Assembly (NCBI GenBank): GCA_024401225.1
Contig: JAKSLM010000003.1
Location: forward strand, 49,402 to 113,401
Direction of reading: 5' to 3'
From: Bacteroidaceae bacterium
GTDB lineage: Bacteria > Bacteroidota > Bacteroidia > Bacteroidales > Bacteroidaceae
DNA: 64,000 nucleotides
Part shown: one piece after another, positions 17,193-26,418 of the stretch
Numbering within the stretch: the stretch's first letter is position 1
How the letters are laid out: each line of letters begins with the position of its first letter
The notes under the pieces: model-generated
The model's database searches: none
Told to the model about the DNA's origin: nothing
What the model saw: the letters and a program-made list of their open reading frames with translations, nothing else
Translations under genes and position numbers: made by a program

Positions 17193-19607
17193 ATGAAACA
17201 GCAACTCCACATACTTACCGCCATCGTAATGCTCCTGCTTATGGCAGCGTGCAGCACCACGAGCCGTCTGCCCGATGACGAGTTCCTGTACACAGGCATA
17301 AAGTCCATCGATGTGGACGATGCCAAGGGTACGGATGCCGAGGTCGTAGCCATGACCGAGGTGGAGGCTGCGCTCTCCTATGCACCAAACAATTCCCTCT
17401 TTGGCAGTAGCACCATGCGCTTTCCGCTGCCTATCGGACTCTGGGCTTACAACGCGCTGGAAGGACAGGAACTGAAGGGCATCAAGAAGTGGTTCTTCAA
17501 CACCGTCGCTGCCACTCCACGCACCATCACATCAGCTGCTCCTGGCACACGCTCCAAGATTGCGACCAACATACTTCAGAACTACGGCTACTTCCAGGGC
17601 AACGTTGACTACCGACTCATAACGGACAAGAAGGACCCTCGCAAGCAGAAGATTGCCTACGATGTCCATCTGGGCAATGCATACGTATTCGACTCCATCC
17701 GCTACGCATTCAAGAATGTGCAGGACAGCATCGTGAAAGCCACCCAAGCCGAGAGTTTCGTCCACAAGGGCAAGCAGTTCTCCGTAGTCGATCTGCAGAA
17801 CGAGAAGACACGTCTCACTAACGAGTTCCACAACAACGGATTCTACTTCTATCGTCCCGACTACATCGAGTACTATGCCGACTCCATCAATTCGCCTGGC
17901 AAGGTGAAGCTGCTCGTGTCCCCTTCGCTCAGCACTCCTGAGAAAGCCAATCGCCAGTGGAAGTTCGGCCGAGTGAGCGCCTTCATCCGCAACAGCACCA
18001 CTCGTACCAGCAGCTCTGCCAATCGCTCAGCAACGACCGCCAACCAAGGCTCCGGCACCGAGCGTAGCAGCAATGCAATCCGTGGACTTGCTTACGACGA
18101 CACCATCACTTATCGTCGCCTCACGCTTGCCTATCAGGGCAAGACCATACCCGTTAAGAGCCGCATCATGTTCCGCAACTTCCGTTTCTGGACAGGACGC
18201 CAGTACAACGAAGCAAAGGTGACGCAGACACTCACCGAGCTGCGCAACATGAACGTATTCTCCAACGTGCAGTTCACATTCACTCCTCACGACACCACCG
18301 ACACCTGCTCCGTGCTCGATGTTCGCCTTGATGCCACGATGGAGAAGAAGATAAGTGCCGAGTTGGACTTCAGTTTCTCGCAACGCTCGAATGCACAGAT
18401 CGGACCAGACGCCTCGATCACATTCTCAAAGCTCAACGCTTTCCACAACAGCGAGACTCTTGCCCTCACACTCTTCGGTTCCTACTACTGGCAGACAAAG
18501 GGACGTTCGAAGGACAAGATCAACAATCTCGACACCTACGAATGGGGGACAGAAATATCGCTCTCCTACCCTTGGCTCGCAATGCCAGGCTTCCTTAAGC
18601 GACGCTTCACCTTCCCAACATCCACCAAGTTCGGTGCCAGTTTCCTGCGCACCAATATTGCTGGCATAGCACGCATGAATCAGTTCTCGCTCTATGCCGA
18701 CTACAACTTCCAGACATCACGATTCGTCAAGCATACCTTCACACCTCTGAAGATAGAGATGACCGACCTTCGCGAACTCAAGATCGATACGATAAACGGT
18801 CATCTCCAGCACGAACAGTATTACTATCCTATGATAGGCAGCGAGGGAATCGAGCCATCCATCCAATACCAATTCACCTACGACAATTCACCGGATGAGT
18901 CGCGCTCCGTTTCCACCCATTTCTCTGCCACCATCAAGGAAGCAGGCAACATCGTGAATGGAGTGTCAGCCATCTGCGGAAACGACTACAGCAGAATGGA
19001 CAAGAAGGTGTTCGGCCTCAAGTACTTCCAGTTCATCAAGGCTCAGGTCGAACTGCGCAATCAGTTCCGCATCATGCCTAAGGTGAGCATCGCCACCCGC
19101 TTACTTATTGGAGTGCTCAAGCCTTACGGCAACAGCGAGAGTGCCCCTATCACAGAACTCTTCTACAGCGGCGGAGCCAATAGCGTACGTGGATTTGCAG
19201 CACGTTCATTCGGTCCTGGTGCCAGAGTGTATCAAAGTGGACTGGTATACTTCTATCGTGCCGGCGAATCCCGATTTGAAGCAAATGCCGAATTGCGTTT
19301 CCCTCTGTTTGGCGACCTCAACGGAGCCTTGTTTGTTGATGCAGGCAACGTGTGGTACCTCCCATGGGAAGATTGCGATTCCGATTTTCCCGATAACGGA
19401 ATATTCCGCCTTCGCACCTTCTTCAAGGAACTTGCCCTTGGCACAGGATTCGGATTCCGCTACGACCTCCAGTTCCTCGTGCTCCGACTCGACTTCGGTA
19501 TAGGTATCCATGCCCCTTACGACACAGGCAAGAAGGGATACTACAACATACGCCGATTCTTCAAGGATGGAACCACAATCAACTTTGCCGTTGGTTATCC
19601 ATTCTAA
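17193..19607 (+). CDS. tamL: TamL: Omp85/BamA-like outer-membrane lipoprotein
   Basis: An 804-aa outer-membrane beta-barrel protein. The lipoprotein signal has lipobox MAACS (Cys20), followed by POTRA-like alternating regions (about 30-400) and an Omp85 barrel (about 440-804) ending in an aromatic residue (AVGYPF). The barrel holds the conserved RGF segment (SVRGFAARSFGPG). A lipidated Omp85 next to TamB is the TamL arrangement described for Bacteroidetes, so the pair probably forms the TAM complex. A Ser/Thr/Asn-rich low-complexity insert (about residues 268-292) is unusual. The promoter is not obvious, so co-transcription with tamB is likely. Confidence 0.87.
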   Translation: MKQQLHILTAIVMLLLMAACSTTSRLPDDEFLYTGIKSIDVDDAKGTDAEVVAMTEVEAALSYAPNNSLFGSSTMRFPLPIGLWAYNALEGQELKGIKKWFFNTVAATPRTITSAAPGTRSKIATNILQNYGYFQGNVDYRLITDKKDPRKQKIAYDVHLGNAYVFDSIRYAFKNVQDSIVKATQAESFVHKGKQFSVVDLQNEKTRLTNEFHNNGFYFYRPDYIEYYADSINSPGKVKLLVSPSLSTPEKANRQWKFGRVSAFIRNSTTRTSSSANRSATTANQGSGTERSSNAIRGLAYDDTITYRRLTLAYQGKTIPVKSRIMFRNFRFWTGRQYNEAKVTQTLTELRNMNVFSNVQFTFTPHDTTDTCSVLDVRLDATMEKKISAELDFSFSQRSNAQIGPDASITFSKLNAFHNSETLALTLFGSYYWQTKGRSKDKINNLDTYEWGTEISLSYPWLAMPGFLKRRFTFPTSTKFGASFLRTNIAGIARMNQFSLYADYNFQTSRFVKHTFTPLKIEMTDLRELKIDTINGHLQHEQYYYPMIGSEGIEPSIQYQFTYDNSPDESRSVSTHFSATIKEAGNIVNGVSAICGNDYSRMDKKVFGLKYFQFIKAQVELRNQFRIMPKVSIATRLLIGVLKPYGNSESAPITELFYSGGANSVRGFAARSFGPGARVYQSGLVYFYRAGESRFEANAELRFPLFGDLNGALFVDAGNVWYLPWEDCDSDFPDNGIFRLRTFFKELALGTGFGFRYDLQFLVLRLDFGIGIHAPYDTGKKGYYNIRRFFKDGTTINFAVGYPF

Positions 19608-19714
19608 AAAGTCATCTGCCCATCTAAAAGTCATCTGCTTCTACGCCAGCAGCTTTCTAGTCCTACAATGTCAGCTTCGGCGCCAGCAGTCTTCATTCAA
19701 ACATCATTCCCATC

Positions 19715-21094
19715 ATGGCAAAACAAAAGACACAATACGTATGCACCGCTTGCGGTTACGACACACCTAAATGGATAGGCAAATGCCCAGCATGTGGCGA
19801 GTGGAACACGCTCGTTGAACAGCGTGTGGGAGGTTCTTCGACCTACGATCGCCGCCTGCAGTTCAGTTCCGATTCATCCCCACGCTCGGGAGCCATCCGC
19901 ATGTCGACCATCCAGACCTCGGAGGAGCCTCGCATCAATCTGCTCGATGGCGAACTCAACCGCGTGTTGGGCGGAGGTCTCGTACCCGGTTCGCTCACGC
20001 TCCTTGGCGGCGAGCCAGGCATAGGTAAGTCAACCCTTATCCTTCAGACGGTGCTGCGCCTCCGTGCCGTTCGCACCCTCTACTGCAGCGGTGAGGAGAG
20101 TGCCCGCCAGATCAAGCTGCGTGCCGACCGCATCACTCAGGACGAGAGCGAAGTGCTCGTGGTGTGCGAGTCAATGATCGAAAACATCTTCCGCCACATT
20201 GAGCAGGAGCAACCAGGCCTCGTAGTCATCGACTCCATACAGACCATGGCCACCGAGACACTCGAATCCACTCCTGGCAGCGTAAGCCAGATCAGGGAAT
20301 GCTGCGCCATGCTCCTCAAGTATGCAAAGGAGTCGGGCACTCCTATCATCATCATTGGCCACATCACTAAGGAAGGATCAATTGCAGGTCCTAAGATCCT
20401 TGAACACATGGTCGACACCGTCCTCCAGTTCGAAGGCGATCAGCACTACATGTACCGCATCGTCCGTGCCATCAAGAACCGCTTCGGATCAACTGCCGAA
20501 CTGGGCATCTACGAGATGCAGCAGAGCGGACTCCGTCCTGTCACCAATCCATCCGAACTGCTTCTGAGCGATGTACGCAACGGCGAGGAACTCTCGGGCG
20601 TAGCCATTGCCTGCTCCATCGAGGGCGTGCGTCCGCTGCTCATCGAGACTCAGGCCCTCGTGTCAAGCGCTGCCTATGGCACTCCTCAGCGTTCAGCCAC
20701 AGGGTTCGACCTTCGCCGCCTCAACATGCTGCTTGCAGTCCTGGAGAAACGCGTCGGGTTCAAGATCATGCAGAAGGATGTCTACCTCAACATTGCCGGC
20801 GGCATACGTGTCACCGATACCGCTATCGACCTCAGCGTCATTGCTGCCATCCTTTCGAGCAATGTGGACACCGCCATCGAGCGCAACATCTGCATGACAG
20901 GCGAGGTGGGACTCTCGGGCGAGATCCGTCCTGTGTCGCGCATACAGCAACGCATAGCCGAAGCCGAGAAACTAGGATTCTCCACCATCATCATTCCAAA
21001 TGCCAACATGAACGGCATCGACACCTCCCACTACACCATCCAGATCACTCCCGTGCGCAAGGTTGAGGAAGCTCTGCGTGTATTGTTCGGATAG
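19715..21094 (+). CDS. radA: DNA repair protein RadA (Sms)
   Basis: A 459-aa RecA-related ATPase and DnaB-like branch-migration helicase used in recombination. The N-terminal C4 zinc finger uses C10, C13, C24 and C27 (CTACGYDTPKWIGKCPACG). Walker A is GEPGIGKST at 99-107, and the RadA-specific KNRFG motif lies near 253. The C-terminal Lon-protease-like domain follows, containing GGIRVTDTAIDL and a TGEVGLSGEIRPV segment. Length is normal. It follows tamL after 107 nt containing a short direct repeat (TCTAAAAAGTCATCTGC / TCTAAAAGTCATCTGC). Confidence 0.95.
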   Translation: MAKQKTQYVCTACGYDTPKWIGKCPACGEWNTLVEQRVGGSSTYDRRLQFSSDSSPRSGAIRMSTIQTSEEPRINLLDGELNRVLGGGLVPGSLTLLGGEPGIGKSTLILQTVLRLRAVRTLYCSGEESARQIKLRADRITQDESEVLVVCESMIENIFRHIEQEQPGLVVIDSIQTMATETLESTPGSVSQIRECCAMLLKYAKESGTPIIIIGHITKEGSIAGPKILEHMVDTVLQFEGDQHYMYRIVRAIKNRFGSTAELGIYEMQQSGLRPVTNPSELLLSDVRNGEELSGVAIACSIEGVRPLLIETQALVSSAAYGTPQRSATGFDLRRLNMLLAVLEKRVGFKIMQKDVYLNIAGGIRVTDTAIDLSVIAAILSSNVDTAIERNICMTGEVGLSGEIRPVSRIQQRIAEAEKLGFSTIIIPNANMNGIDTSHYTIQITPVRKVEEALRVLFG

Positions 21095-21221
21095 CAATAT
21101 GCACTATTCATTGCTCTCACCGCATTGCATGTGCACTACATACTGCTTATATTATCAGCAACTTGCCTATTGCACATGATTTTTTGTGCAAGAAAAGTGT
21201 CTTTGTATAAAAAATTTTTCG

Positions 21222-21229
21222 TACCTTTG
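21222..21229 (+). promoter_or_regulatory. tetR-fabG promoter, -7 box
   Basis: TACCTTTG 56 nt before the TetR ATG. It likely drives tetR, fabG and the pseudouridine synthase gene. Confidence 0.7.
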
Positions 21230-21285
21230 CGCCACTTTATTTAGATAAAAAGAACAACCCGTACATTTTTTTCAAAACACAGAAT

Positions 21286-21873
21286 ATGGCAAGTCAGAAG
21301 ACCAGAAGTATGCTCGTCGACGTGGCACGAATCCTATTCGCCAAGAATGGATTCGAAAGCACCACTATGAACGATATTGCCAATGCATCCAACAAGGGAC
21401 GCCGTACACTATATACCTATTTCAAGAGCAAGGAGGAAATCTACTTTGCAGTCATCGAGACTGAGCTCGAGCGCCTCTACGAGAAGCTTGAGGAAGTGTC
21501 GCGCCGCCACATTGCTCCTGAGGACAAGATGGTTCAGCTCATCTTCGCCCATCTTGAGGTGGTAAAGGAAGCCGTATATCGCAATGGCAACCTGCGTTCA
21601 GAGTTCTTCCGCGACGTGTGGAAGGTGGAAGCCGTGCGCAAGACCTTCGACAAGAACGAGATCTCACTCTTCCGCCGCATCATGAACGAAGGCGTGGACA
21701 AGGGCGTGTTCGACATCCGCAACGTCAAACTCATGGCCGAGATAGCCCACTTCTGCCTCAAGGGATGTGAGGTGCCTTACATCTACGGACGCTATGCAGC
21801 ACGCGACAAGGAAGAACTCTTCCACTATGTGCGCCGCATGGTCTACAAGCAGTTCGGACGCCGTCTCGACTAA
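21286..21873 (+). CDS. TetR/AcrR-family transcriptional regulator
   Basis: A 195-aa regulator with an N-terminal TetR HTH (about 7-53: ARILFAKNGFESTTMNDIANASNKGRR followed by LYTYFKSKEEIYFAVI; quoted in two parts). The ligand-binding C-terminal half is unassigned. It sits 108 nt upstream of fabG in the same direction. Bacteroidetes often place this regulator beside fabG, so control of fatty-acid synthesis is a reasonable inference, though the operator cannot be identified. No inverted repeat of typical TetR operator form was found at the promoter. Confidence 0.85.
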   Translation: MASQKTRSMLVDVARILFAKNGFESTTMNDIANASNKGRRTLYTYFKSKEEIYFAVIETELERLYEKLEEVSRRHIAPEDKMVQLIFAHLEVVKEAVYRNGNLRSEFFRDVWKVEAVRKTFDKNEISLFRRIMNEGVDKGVFDIRNVKLMAEIAHFCLKGCEVPYIYGRYAARDKEELFHYVRRMVYKQFGRRLD

Positions 21874-21981
21874 GCAGATAGAGTGTTTTAAAGCCTCTAC
21901 AGACACTATAGGAGCTATAGAATATAGAACCACCAGAAAAAAAAACAAGAACAACAATATAAACTAAAAACAACAACAACT

Positions 21982-22740
21982 ATGGGACTTTTATCAGGTA
22001 AGACAGCCCTCATCACAGGTGCTGCACGTGGTATCGGCAAGGCCGTAGCCATCAAGTTTGCTCAGGAAGGAGCCAACATCGCATTCACTGACCTCGTACT
22101 CAACGACGAAATGGCAGCAGGCCTTGAGGCTACTCGCCAGGAGATCGAAGCCATCGGCGTTAAGTGTCTCGCATATGCAGGCAATGCTGCCGACTTCGCA
22201 GAGACAGAGGCTGTAGTAGCTAAGATCAAGGAAGACTTCGGCACTATCGACGTACTCGTAAACAACGCAGGTATCACAAAGGACGGTCTCATGCTCCGCA
22301 TGTCAGAGGCTCAGTGGGATGCAGTACTCAATGTCAACCTCAAGTCAGCCTTCAACTTCATCCACGCTTGTGCTCCAATCATGCTTCGTCAGCGCAGCGG
22401 TTCTATCATCAACATGTCATCAGTAGTTGGTGTTCACGGTAATGCAGGCCAGTGCAACTACTCAGCTTCAAAGGCAGGTATGATCGGACTTGCAAAGTCT
22501 ATCGCACAGGAGCTCGGTCCTAAGGGCGTACGTGCCAACGCAGTTGCTCCAGGCTTCATCGAGACAGTCATGACAGCACAGCTTCCTGAAGAGGTTCGCA
22601 AAGGCTGGATGTCGAAGATTCCACTTCGCCGTGGTGGTCAGGTTGAGGACATCGCCAACGTATGCGTATTCCTCGCATCCGACATGTCATCTTATGTCAG
22701 CGGTCAGGTTATCCAGATCGATGGCGGTATGAATATGTAA
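21982..22740 (+). CDS. fabG: 3-oxoacyl-[acyl-carrier-protein] reductase FabG
   Basis: A 252-aa short-chain dehydrogenase that reduces 3-oxoacyl-ACP with NADPH in fatty-acid elongation. The cofactor motif TGAARGIG is at 12-19, the NNAG motif at 94-97, and the catalytic set is Ser146/147 (NMSSVVG), Tyr160 and Lys164 (YSASK). The C-terminal GQVIQIDGGMNM is typical. The codon choice is noticeably more optimised (TCA, CGT, GTA) than in its neighbours, which suggests high expression. The stop codon overlaps the start of the next gene by one base (TAATG). Confidence 0.94.
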   Translation: MGLLSGKTALITGAARGIGKAVAIKFAQEGANIAFTDLVLNDEMAAGLEATRQEIEAIGVKCLAYAGNAADFAETEAVVAKIKEDFGTIDVLVNNAGITKDGLMLRMSEAQWDAVLNVNLKSAFNFIHACAPIMLRQRSGSIINMSSVVGVHGNAGQCNYSASKAGMIGLAKSIAQELGPKGVRANAVAPGFIETVMTAQLPEEVRKGWMSKIPLRRGGQVEDIANVCVFLASDMSSYVSGQVIQIDGGMNM

Positions 22741-23456
22741 TGGAAGTCATCTACGAGGACAATCATATCATCATTGTTTCCAAGTCATCGAGCGAGATCG
22801 TTCAGGGCGACAAGACCGGCGACACTCCGCTCAGCGAAACAGTGAAGCAGTACATCAAGGAAGCGTATGCCAAACCAGGCAACGTCTTCCTTGGTGTTGT
22901 TCATCGTCTCGACCGCCCTGTGAGCGGCCTTGTACTCTTTGCCCGCACCTCAAAGGCTCTGCCTCGCCTCAACACCATGTTTGCCGGAGGCGATGTGCAC
23001 AAGACCTACTGGGCCATCGTACCCCAGCCATCAGCCCAAGCCTCTGCACAGCTCGATGGCCAGTGGCACACACTCACCCATTGGATCGTACGCAACGAGA
23101 AGCAAAACAAATCCTATGCCTACGATCGTGAAGTGCCGCAATCAAAACGTGCGATACTTGACTATCGCCTCATAGCATCGTCCGATCGCTATAATCTTCT
23201 TGAAGTCAACCTTCACACAGGCCGTCATCATCAGATACGTTGCCAGCTTGCGAAAATAGGATGCCCGATAAAGGGCGACCTCAAATATGGTAGCAAGCGC
23301 AGCAACCCCGATGGCAGCATCTGCCTCCACTCACGCAGGGTGGAATTCATTCATCCGGTCAGCAAGCAGCCTATCATTGCCGAAGCACCTGTGCCCGACG
23401 ACAACCTTTGGCATGCACTAACCGATAGCATAACTACTCAGGTACCCCACAAATAA
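22740..23456 (+). CDS. RluA-family pseudouridine synthase
   Basis: A 238-aa enzyme that isomerises specific uridines of rRNA or tRNA. The RluA signature HRLDRPVSG has catalytic Asp58; other family blocks include KTYWAIV and the RHHQIRCQL segment. There is no N-terminal S4 domain, so it belongs to the short RluA type; which site it modifies cannot be read. The frame is open upstream into fabG, but the start at 22740 (MEVIYEDNH), overlapping the fabG stop as TAATG, fits the family and indicates translational coupling. Confidence 0.9.
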   Translation: MEVIYEDNHIIIVSKSSSEIVQGDKTGDTPLSETVKQYIKEAYAKPGNVFLGVVHRLDRPVSGLVLFARTSKALPRLNTMFAGGDVHKTYWAIVPQPSAQASAQLDGQWHTLTHWIVRNEKQNKSYAYDREVPQSKRAILDYRLIASSDRYNLLEVNLHTGRHHQIRCQLAKIGCPIKGDLKYGSKRSNPDGSICLHSRRVEFIHPVSKQPIIAEAPVPDDNLWHALTDSITTQVPHK

Positions 23457-23631
23457 GTATTTTTTAACGTGAATGCCCGTATTTTGCCCGCGAACCTTTA
23501 GCTCGGCGTAGCCAATTATTCCGTATTTTTTTTACTTTCAATACATTAAAAATAAATTCACGAATAATTCACGAATAATTTACGGCAAATTTTCGTTCGC
23601 CGAAGGCAAAACAAAAATATCTGAGTAGTTA
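23431..23631. repeat. Inverted repeat across convergent gene ends
   Basis: TAACTACTCAG (23431-23441, inside the end of the pseudouridine synthase gene) is matched by CTGAGTAGTTA (23621-23631), 8 nt before the cyclophilin stop. Between them lies an AT-rich gap with a doubled GAATAATTCAC and partial further symmetry (GTATTTTGCCCGCGAAC against the complement of GTTCGCCGAAGGCAAAAC). No strong terminator is seen, though this region must end both convergent transcripts. Confidence 0.5.
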
Positions 23632-23639
23632 CTTTTACA

Positions 23640-24476
23640 TTATTCCTTCACGTAAGCTCTGACGATCCTTATCTCTCGCAAAGGTTTGTCGGCACCGTCA
23701 GTCTTTACCTTCTGTATCTTTTCCACTACACCCATGCCTTCTACCACTTCGCCGAATACCGTGTACTCATTGTCCAGCCAAGGAGCGCCCCCACTCTGCT
23801 TGTACGCACGACGCAGCTCCTGAGGATAGGTGATAGGAGGATTTTCCGAGATCTCATATCGAGCCTCATCCTGCAACTTCTCCAGCATGTCGCTCAGTCC
23901 GTACTTGTCGCGAGCCTTGCGCTTCTCGTCCAGCTTATCCTTGTTTGCCAACTGCTTCTTCATGAACAGTTCCTCGGCATCCCTCTGAGCACGTGCATCC
24001 TCATATCCTGCTATGTCCTCTTCGAGGCATGTCTTACCCGTCACGATGTAGAACTGATACTTGTCCGACATGCGCTTCGGATTCTCCTCGTCCCCATCGC
24101 GGGCTGCACCCACCATGCCACGCTTGTGGTAGTGCTTTGGCCACACTATCTCGGCAGGTATGCGCTCCACAGCCTTCGTAGTGTCCTTCACCTCACCCGG
24201 ACGCGTATCTGGGTCACCAGCCTGAATCATGAAGTTACGAATCACACGGTTGAACAGCACACCATCATACACACCAGCCTTCACGTTGGCAATGATATTA
24301 TCGCGGTGCCCCGGAGTGTCATCATAGAGCGCTATGCGAATCTCGCCCATCGTAGTCTCCAGCACAATCTCCTTCGATGCGCCCTCGGTCTTCTGTCCGC
24401 TGCAGCTCACCGTAGCCAGCAGGCACAGGAGCAGCGTCAATATGTTCACATTCTTTCTCATATTCATTTCTATCAT
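23640..24476 (-). CDS. Cyclophilin-type peptidyl-prolyl isomerase, lipoprotein
   Basis: A PPIase of the cyclophilin family with a lipoprotein signal (LLCLLATVSCS), so it should be anchored in the periplasm and help fold exported proteins. Cyclophilin blocks visible are ETTMGEIRIALYDD, FNRVIRNFMIQAGDP and, near the end, EYTVFGEVVEGMGVVEKI. A charged insert of about 90 residues (KKQLANKDKLDEKRKARDK and around) splits the domain, as in other Bacteroidetes members. Starts at 24476, 24467 (MNMRKN) or 24461 (MRKN) are all possible; the last two give the best signal peptide. A TATCTTTG promoter lies about 33 nt upstream. Confidence 0.88.
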   Translation of the reverse strand: MIEMNMRKNVNILTLLLCLLATVSCSGQKTEGASKEIVLETTMGEIRIALYDDTPGHRDNIIANVKAGVYDGVLFNRVIRNFMIQAGDPDTRPGEVKDTTKAVERIPAEIVWPKHYHKRGMVGAARDGDEENPKRMSDKYQFYIVTGKTCLEEDIAGYEDARAQRDAEELFMKKQLANKDKLDEKRKARDKYGLSDMLEKLQDEARYEISENPPITYPQELRRAYKQSGGAPWLDNEYTVFGEVVEGMGVVEKIQKVKTDGADKPLREIRIVRAYVKE

Positions 24477-24508
24477 TTATTTGGTTAGTCAAAGTTCATT
24501 TTCGGCTG

Positions 24509-24516
24509 CAAAGATA
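24509..24516 (-). promoter_or_regulatory. Cyclophilin gene promoter, -7 box
   Basis: Minus-strand TATCTTTG (CAAAGATA on the plus strand), divergent from the phosphatase promoter 65 nt away. Confidence 0.75.
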
Positions 24517-24580
24517 ATAAAAAGGTAAATACAAGACGTAGAAAAAACGCCATAAAGTTGCCCGAAGGAAAAAAAATCTC

Positions 24581-24588
24581 TAACTTTG
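24581..24588 (+). promoter_or_regulatory. SpoIIE-type phosphatase promoter, -7 box
   Basis: TAACTTTG. It overlaps the TTG that would begin a longer reading frame, so translation must start further down, at ATG 24613. Confidence 0.75.
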
Positions 24589-24612
24589 CCGGAAAATACA
24601 TATTACGACACA

Positions 24613-26418
24613 ATGATAGACATCATCAACAACGCCATACAGCGCATCGTCCGCACCGCGCGACGCATCTGGGCCTCGCTCACCGTACGCATCGTCTTCA
24701 TCCTCCTCGTCGTCATGGGAGCCATGGGCTACTACCTCAGCAAGTCGCTGGTCAACGTAGTCACCACCACCCACAATGCCGAGCGCAGCCGCGACATGTC
24801 GAAAGTCGTGACACGCTCCATCGATGGCCGCCTCCACCGCCACGAGAGCGCTGTGCTGGCAGGAGCCTATGCATCGAGTCGCATCCTCACCCCAACCAAC
24901 TCTGCAGCCTTCTGCGACAGCATCCGTGCCCTTGGCGAACTCGACTCCGTCTATATCTCCGGAAAGGACAACCCCATACCCGAGATGCAGCAGGCCATCC
25001 AGGACCTCTATGATACCAACAGCTCGCAATGGACCGAACCTTACCGCACAGGAGGCGACAGTCTGGGTGCGCCAGTCGTCACCTTCGCCGTGCCCCTCAA
25101 CAATGCCTCAGGCCACATCTATGCCGTGCTCTGCGGCGACGTGAAGCTTCAGTGGCTCTACCAGTTGGCAGAACTTGAGAGCAAGACCGACAAGTCCGAG
25201 ATGTTCGTGTACAGCAAGAGTGGCGTATGCGTCTATTCCAACGATCATAAGCAGGAGATGACACTCATTGATACCGACAAGTACGATGATGCCAACGACC
25301 TCCAGTTCAACTTCATCTCGGGCGACACCTTCCTCTCCTCGCGCCCTACCTTCCGTGCCTCAGTCGATCGCATCGGATGGAACGTCATCTGCTCCATACC
25401 GCTCAACGACAGCAGCCAGATGTCCACCATCATCAAGTGGATCACCTACCCGTTCGTCATCTTCATCTTCTTCATCATGGCCCTCGTCATCACACTCTTC
25501 GTGCGCTGGCAGCTCAGTCCGCTCCGCACCATCACCGATGCCACCGAGGCCATATCCCACGGTCAGTTCGACGCCGAAGTGCCTGTGGTCAAGACCCACA
25601 CCGACATACGCCTACTGCGCGACAGCTTCGTGCGCATGCAGTCCTCGCTCCAGCAGTACATGAAGGAACTGCAGTCCACCGCCGAGCAGAAAGCGAGCAT
25701 CGAGCGCGACCTTGCCATCGCATCCGAGATTCAGAAAGGCATGCTGCCCGATAGCTTCCCACAGCGCGACGACATCGACATCTACGGCCTTCTCCGCCCA
25801 GCCAAGAGCATCGGAGGCGACCTCTTCGACTTCTTCATGAAGGACCATCGCCTCTACTTCTGCATTGGCGACGTATCGGGCAAGGGAGTACCAGCAGCCC
25901 TCTTCATGACGGCCGTAGGCCACCTGTTCCGCAGCATCGGACGCACCAGCAACAATCCAGCCGACATCTGCCGTTCCATAAGCAACGGACTCACCGAGGG
26001 CAACGAGCAGAACATGTTCTGCACCCTCTTCATAGGCATTCTCGACATGACCACCGGCCAGCTCGACTACTGCAACGCAGGTCACAACTTCCCTATCTAC
26101 ATCACAGGCGGCAACACAAGCTTCCTCCACACCAAGATCAACATGCCAGCCGGAGCCTTTGCCGATGTCGACTATCAGGCCGAGTCCTTCCGCATGAAGC
26201 ATGGCGACACCCTCTGCCTCTATACCGATGGAGTCACCGAGGCTGAGAACCGAGGCAAGAAACTATTCGGCGACGACTCCATGGTAGCATCCATCTCGCG
26301 CTGCCTATCCGACTCCATGCAGTCGCTTGCCAACAACCTCCTTGTCACCGTGCGTCAGTTTGCCGATGGAGCTCAGCAGAGCGACGACATCACCATCCTT
26401 TGTCTGAAGTACAAGTAA
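24613..26418 (+). CDS. Membrane-bound SpoIIE-family PP2C phosphatase with HAMP
   Basis: A 601-aa signalling protein. TM1 is at about 19-40, a periplasmic Cache-like sensor region at 41-275, TM2 at about 278-300, HAMP at about 300-352 (RWQLSPLRTITDATEAI), a short coiled coil, then a PP2C/SpoIIE domain. The metal-binding motifs are present: GGDLFDFF, GDVSGKGVPAALFM, NAGHNFP and LYTDGVTEAEN. Such proteins (RsbU/SpoIIE type) dephosphorylate anti-sigma-factor antagonists, so a partner-switching pathway is likely, but no STAS or anti-sigma kinase gene is nearby. The start is at ATG 24613 because the promoter box overlaps the upstream in-frame TTG. Confidence 0.9.
   Translation: MIDIINNAIQRIVRTARRIWASLTVRIVFILLVVMGAMGYYLSKSLVNVVTTTHNAERSRDMSKVVTRSIDGRLHRHESAVLAGAYASSRILTPTNSAAFCDSIRALGELDSVYISGKDNPIPEMQQAIQDLYDTNSSQWTEPYRTGGDSLGAPVVTFAVPLNNASGHIYAVLCGDVKLQWLYQLAELESKTDKSEMFVYSKSGVCVYSNDHKQEMTLIDTDKYDDANDLQFNFISGDTFLSSRPTFRASVDRIGWNVICSIPLNDSSQMSTIIKWITYPFVIFIFFIMALVITLFVRWQLSPLRTITDATEAISHGQFDAEVPVVKTHTDIRLLRDSFVRMQSSLQQYMKELQSTAEQKASIERDLAIASEIQKGMLPDSFPQRDDIDIYGLLRPAKSIGGDLFDFFMKDHRLYFCIGDVSGKGVPAALFMTAVGHLFRSIGRTSNNPADICRSISNGLTEGNEQNMFCTLFIGILDMTTGQLDYCNAGHNFPIYITGGNTSFLHTKINMPAGAFADVDYQAESFRMKHGDTLCLYTDGVTEAENRGKKLFGDDSMVASISRCLSDSMQSLANNLLVTVRQFADGAQQSDDITILCLKYK

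Noticed and set aside
21170-21191. TTGCACA/TGTGCAA stem as radA terminator
   Set aside because: Only 7-bp arms and no T-run after the stem on the plus strand; too weak to list as a terminator.
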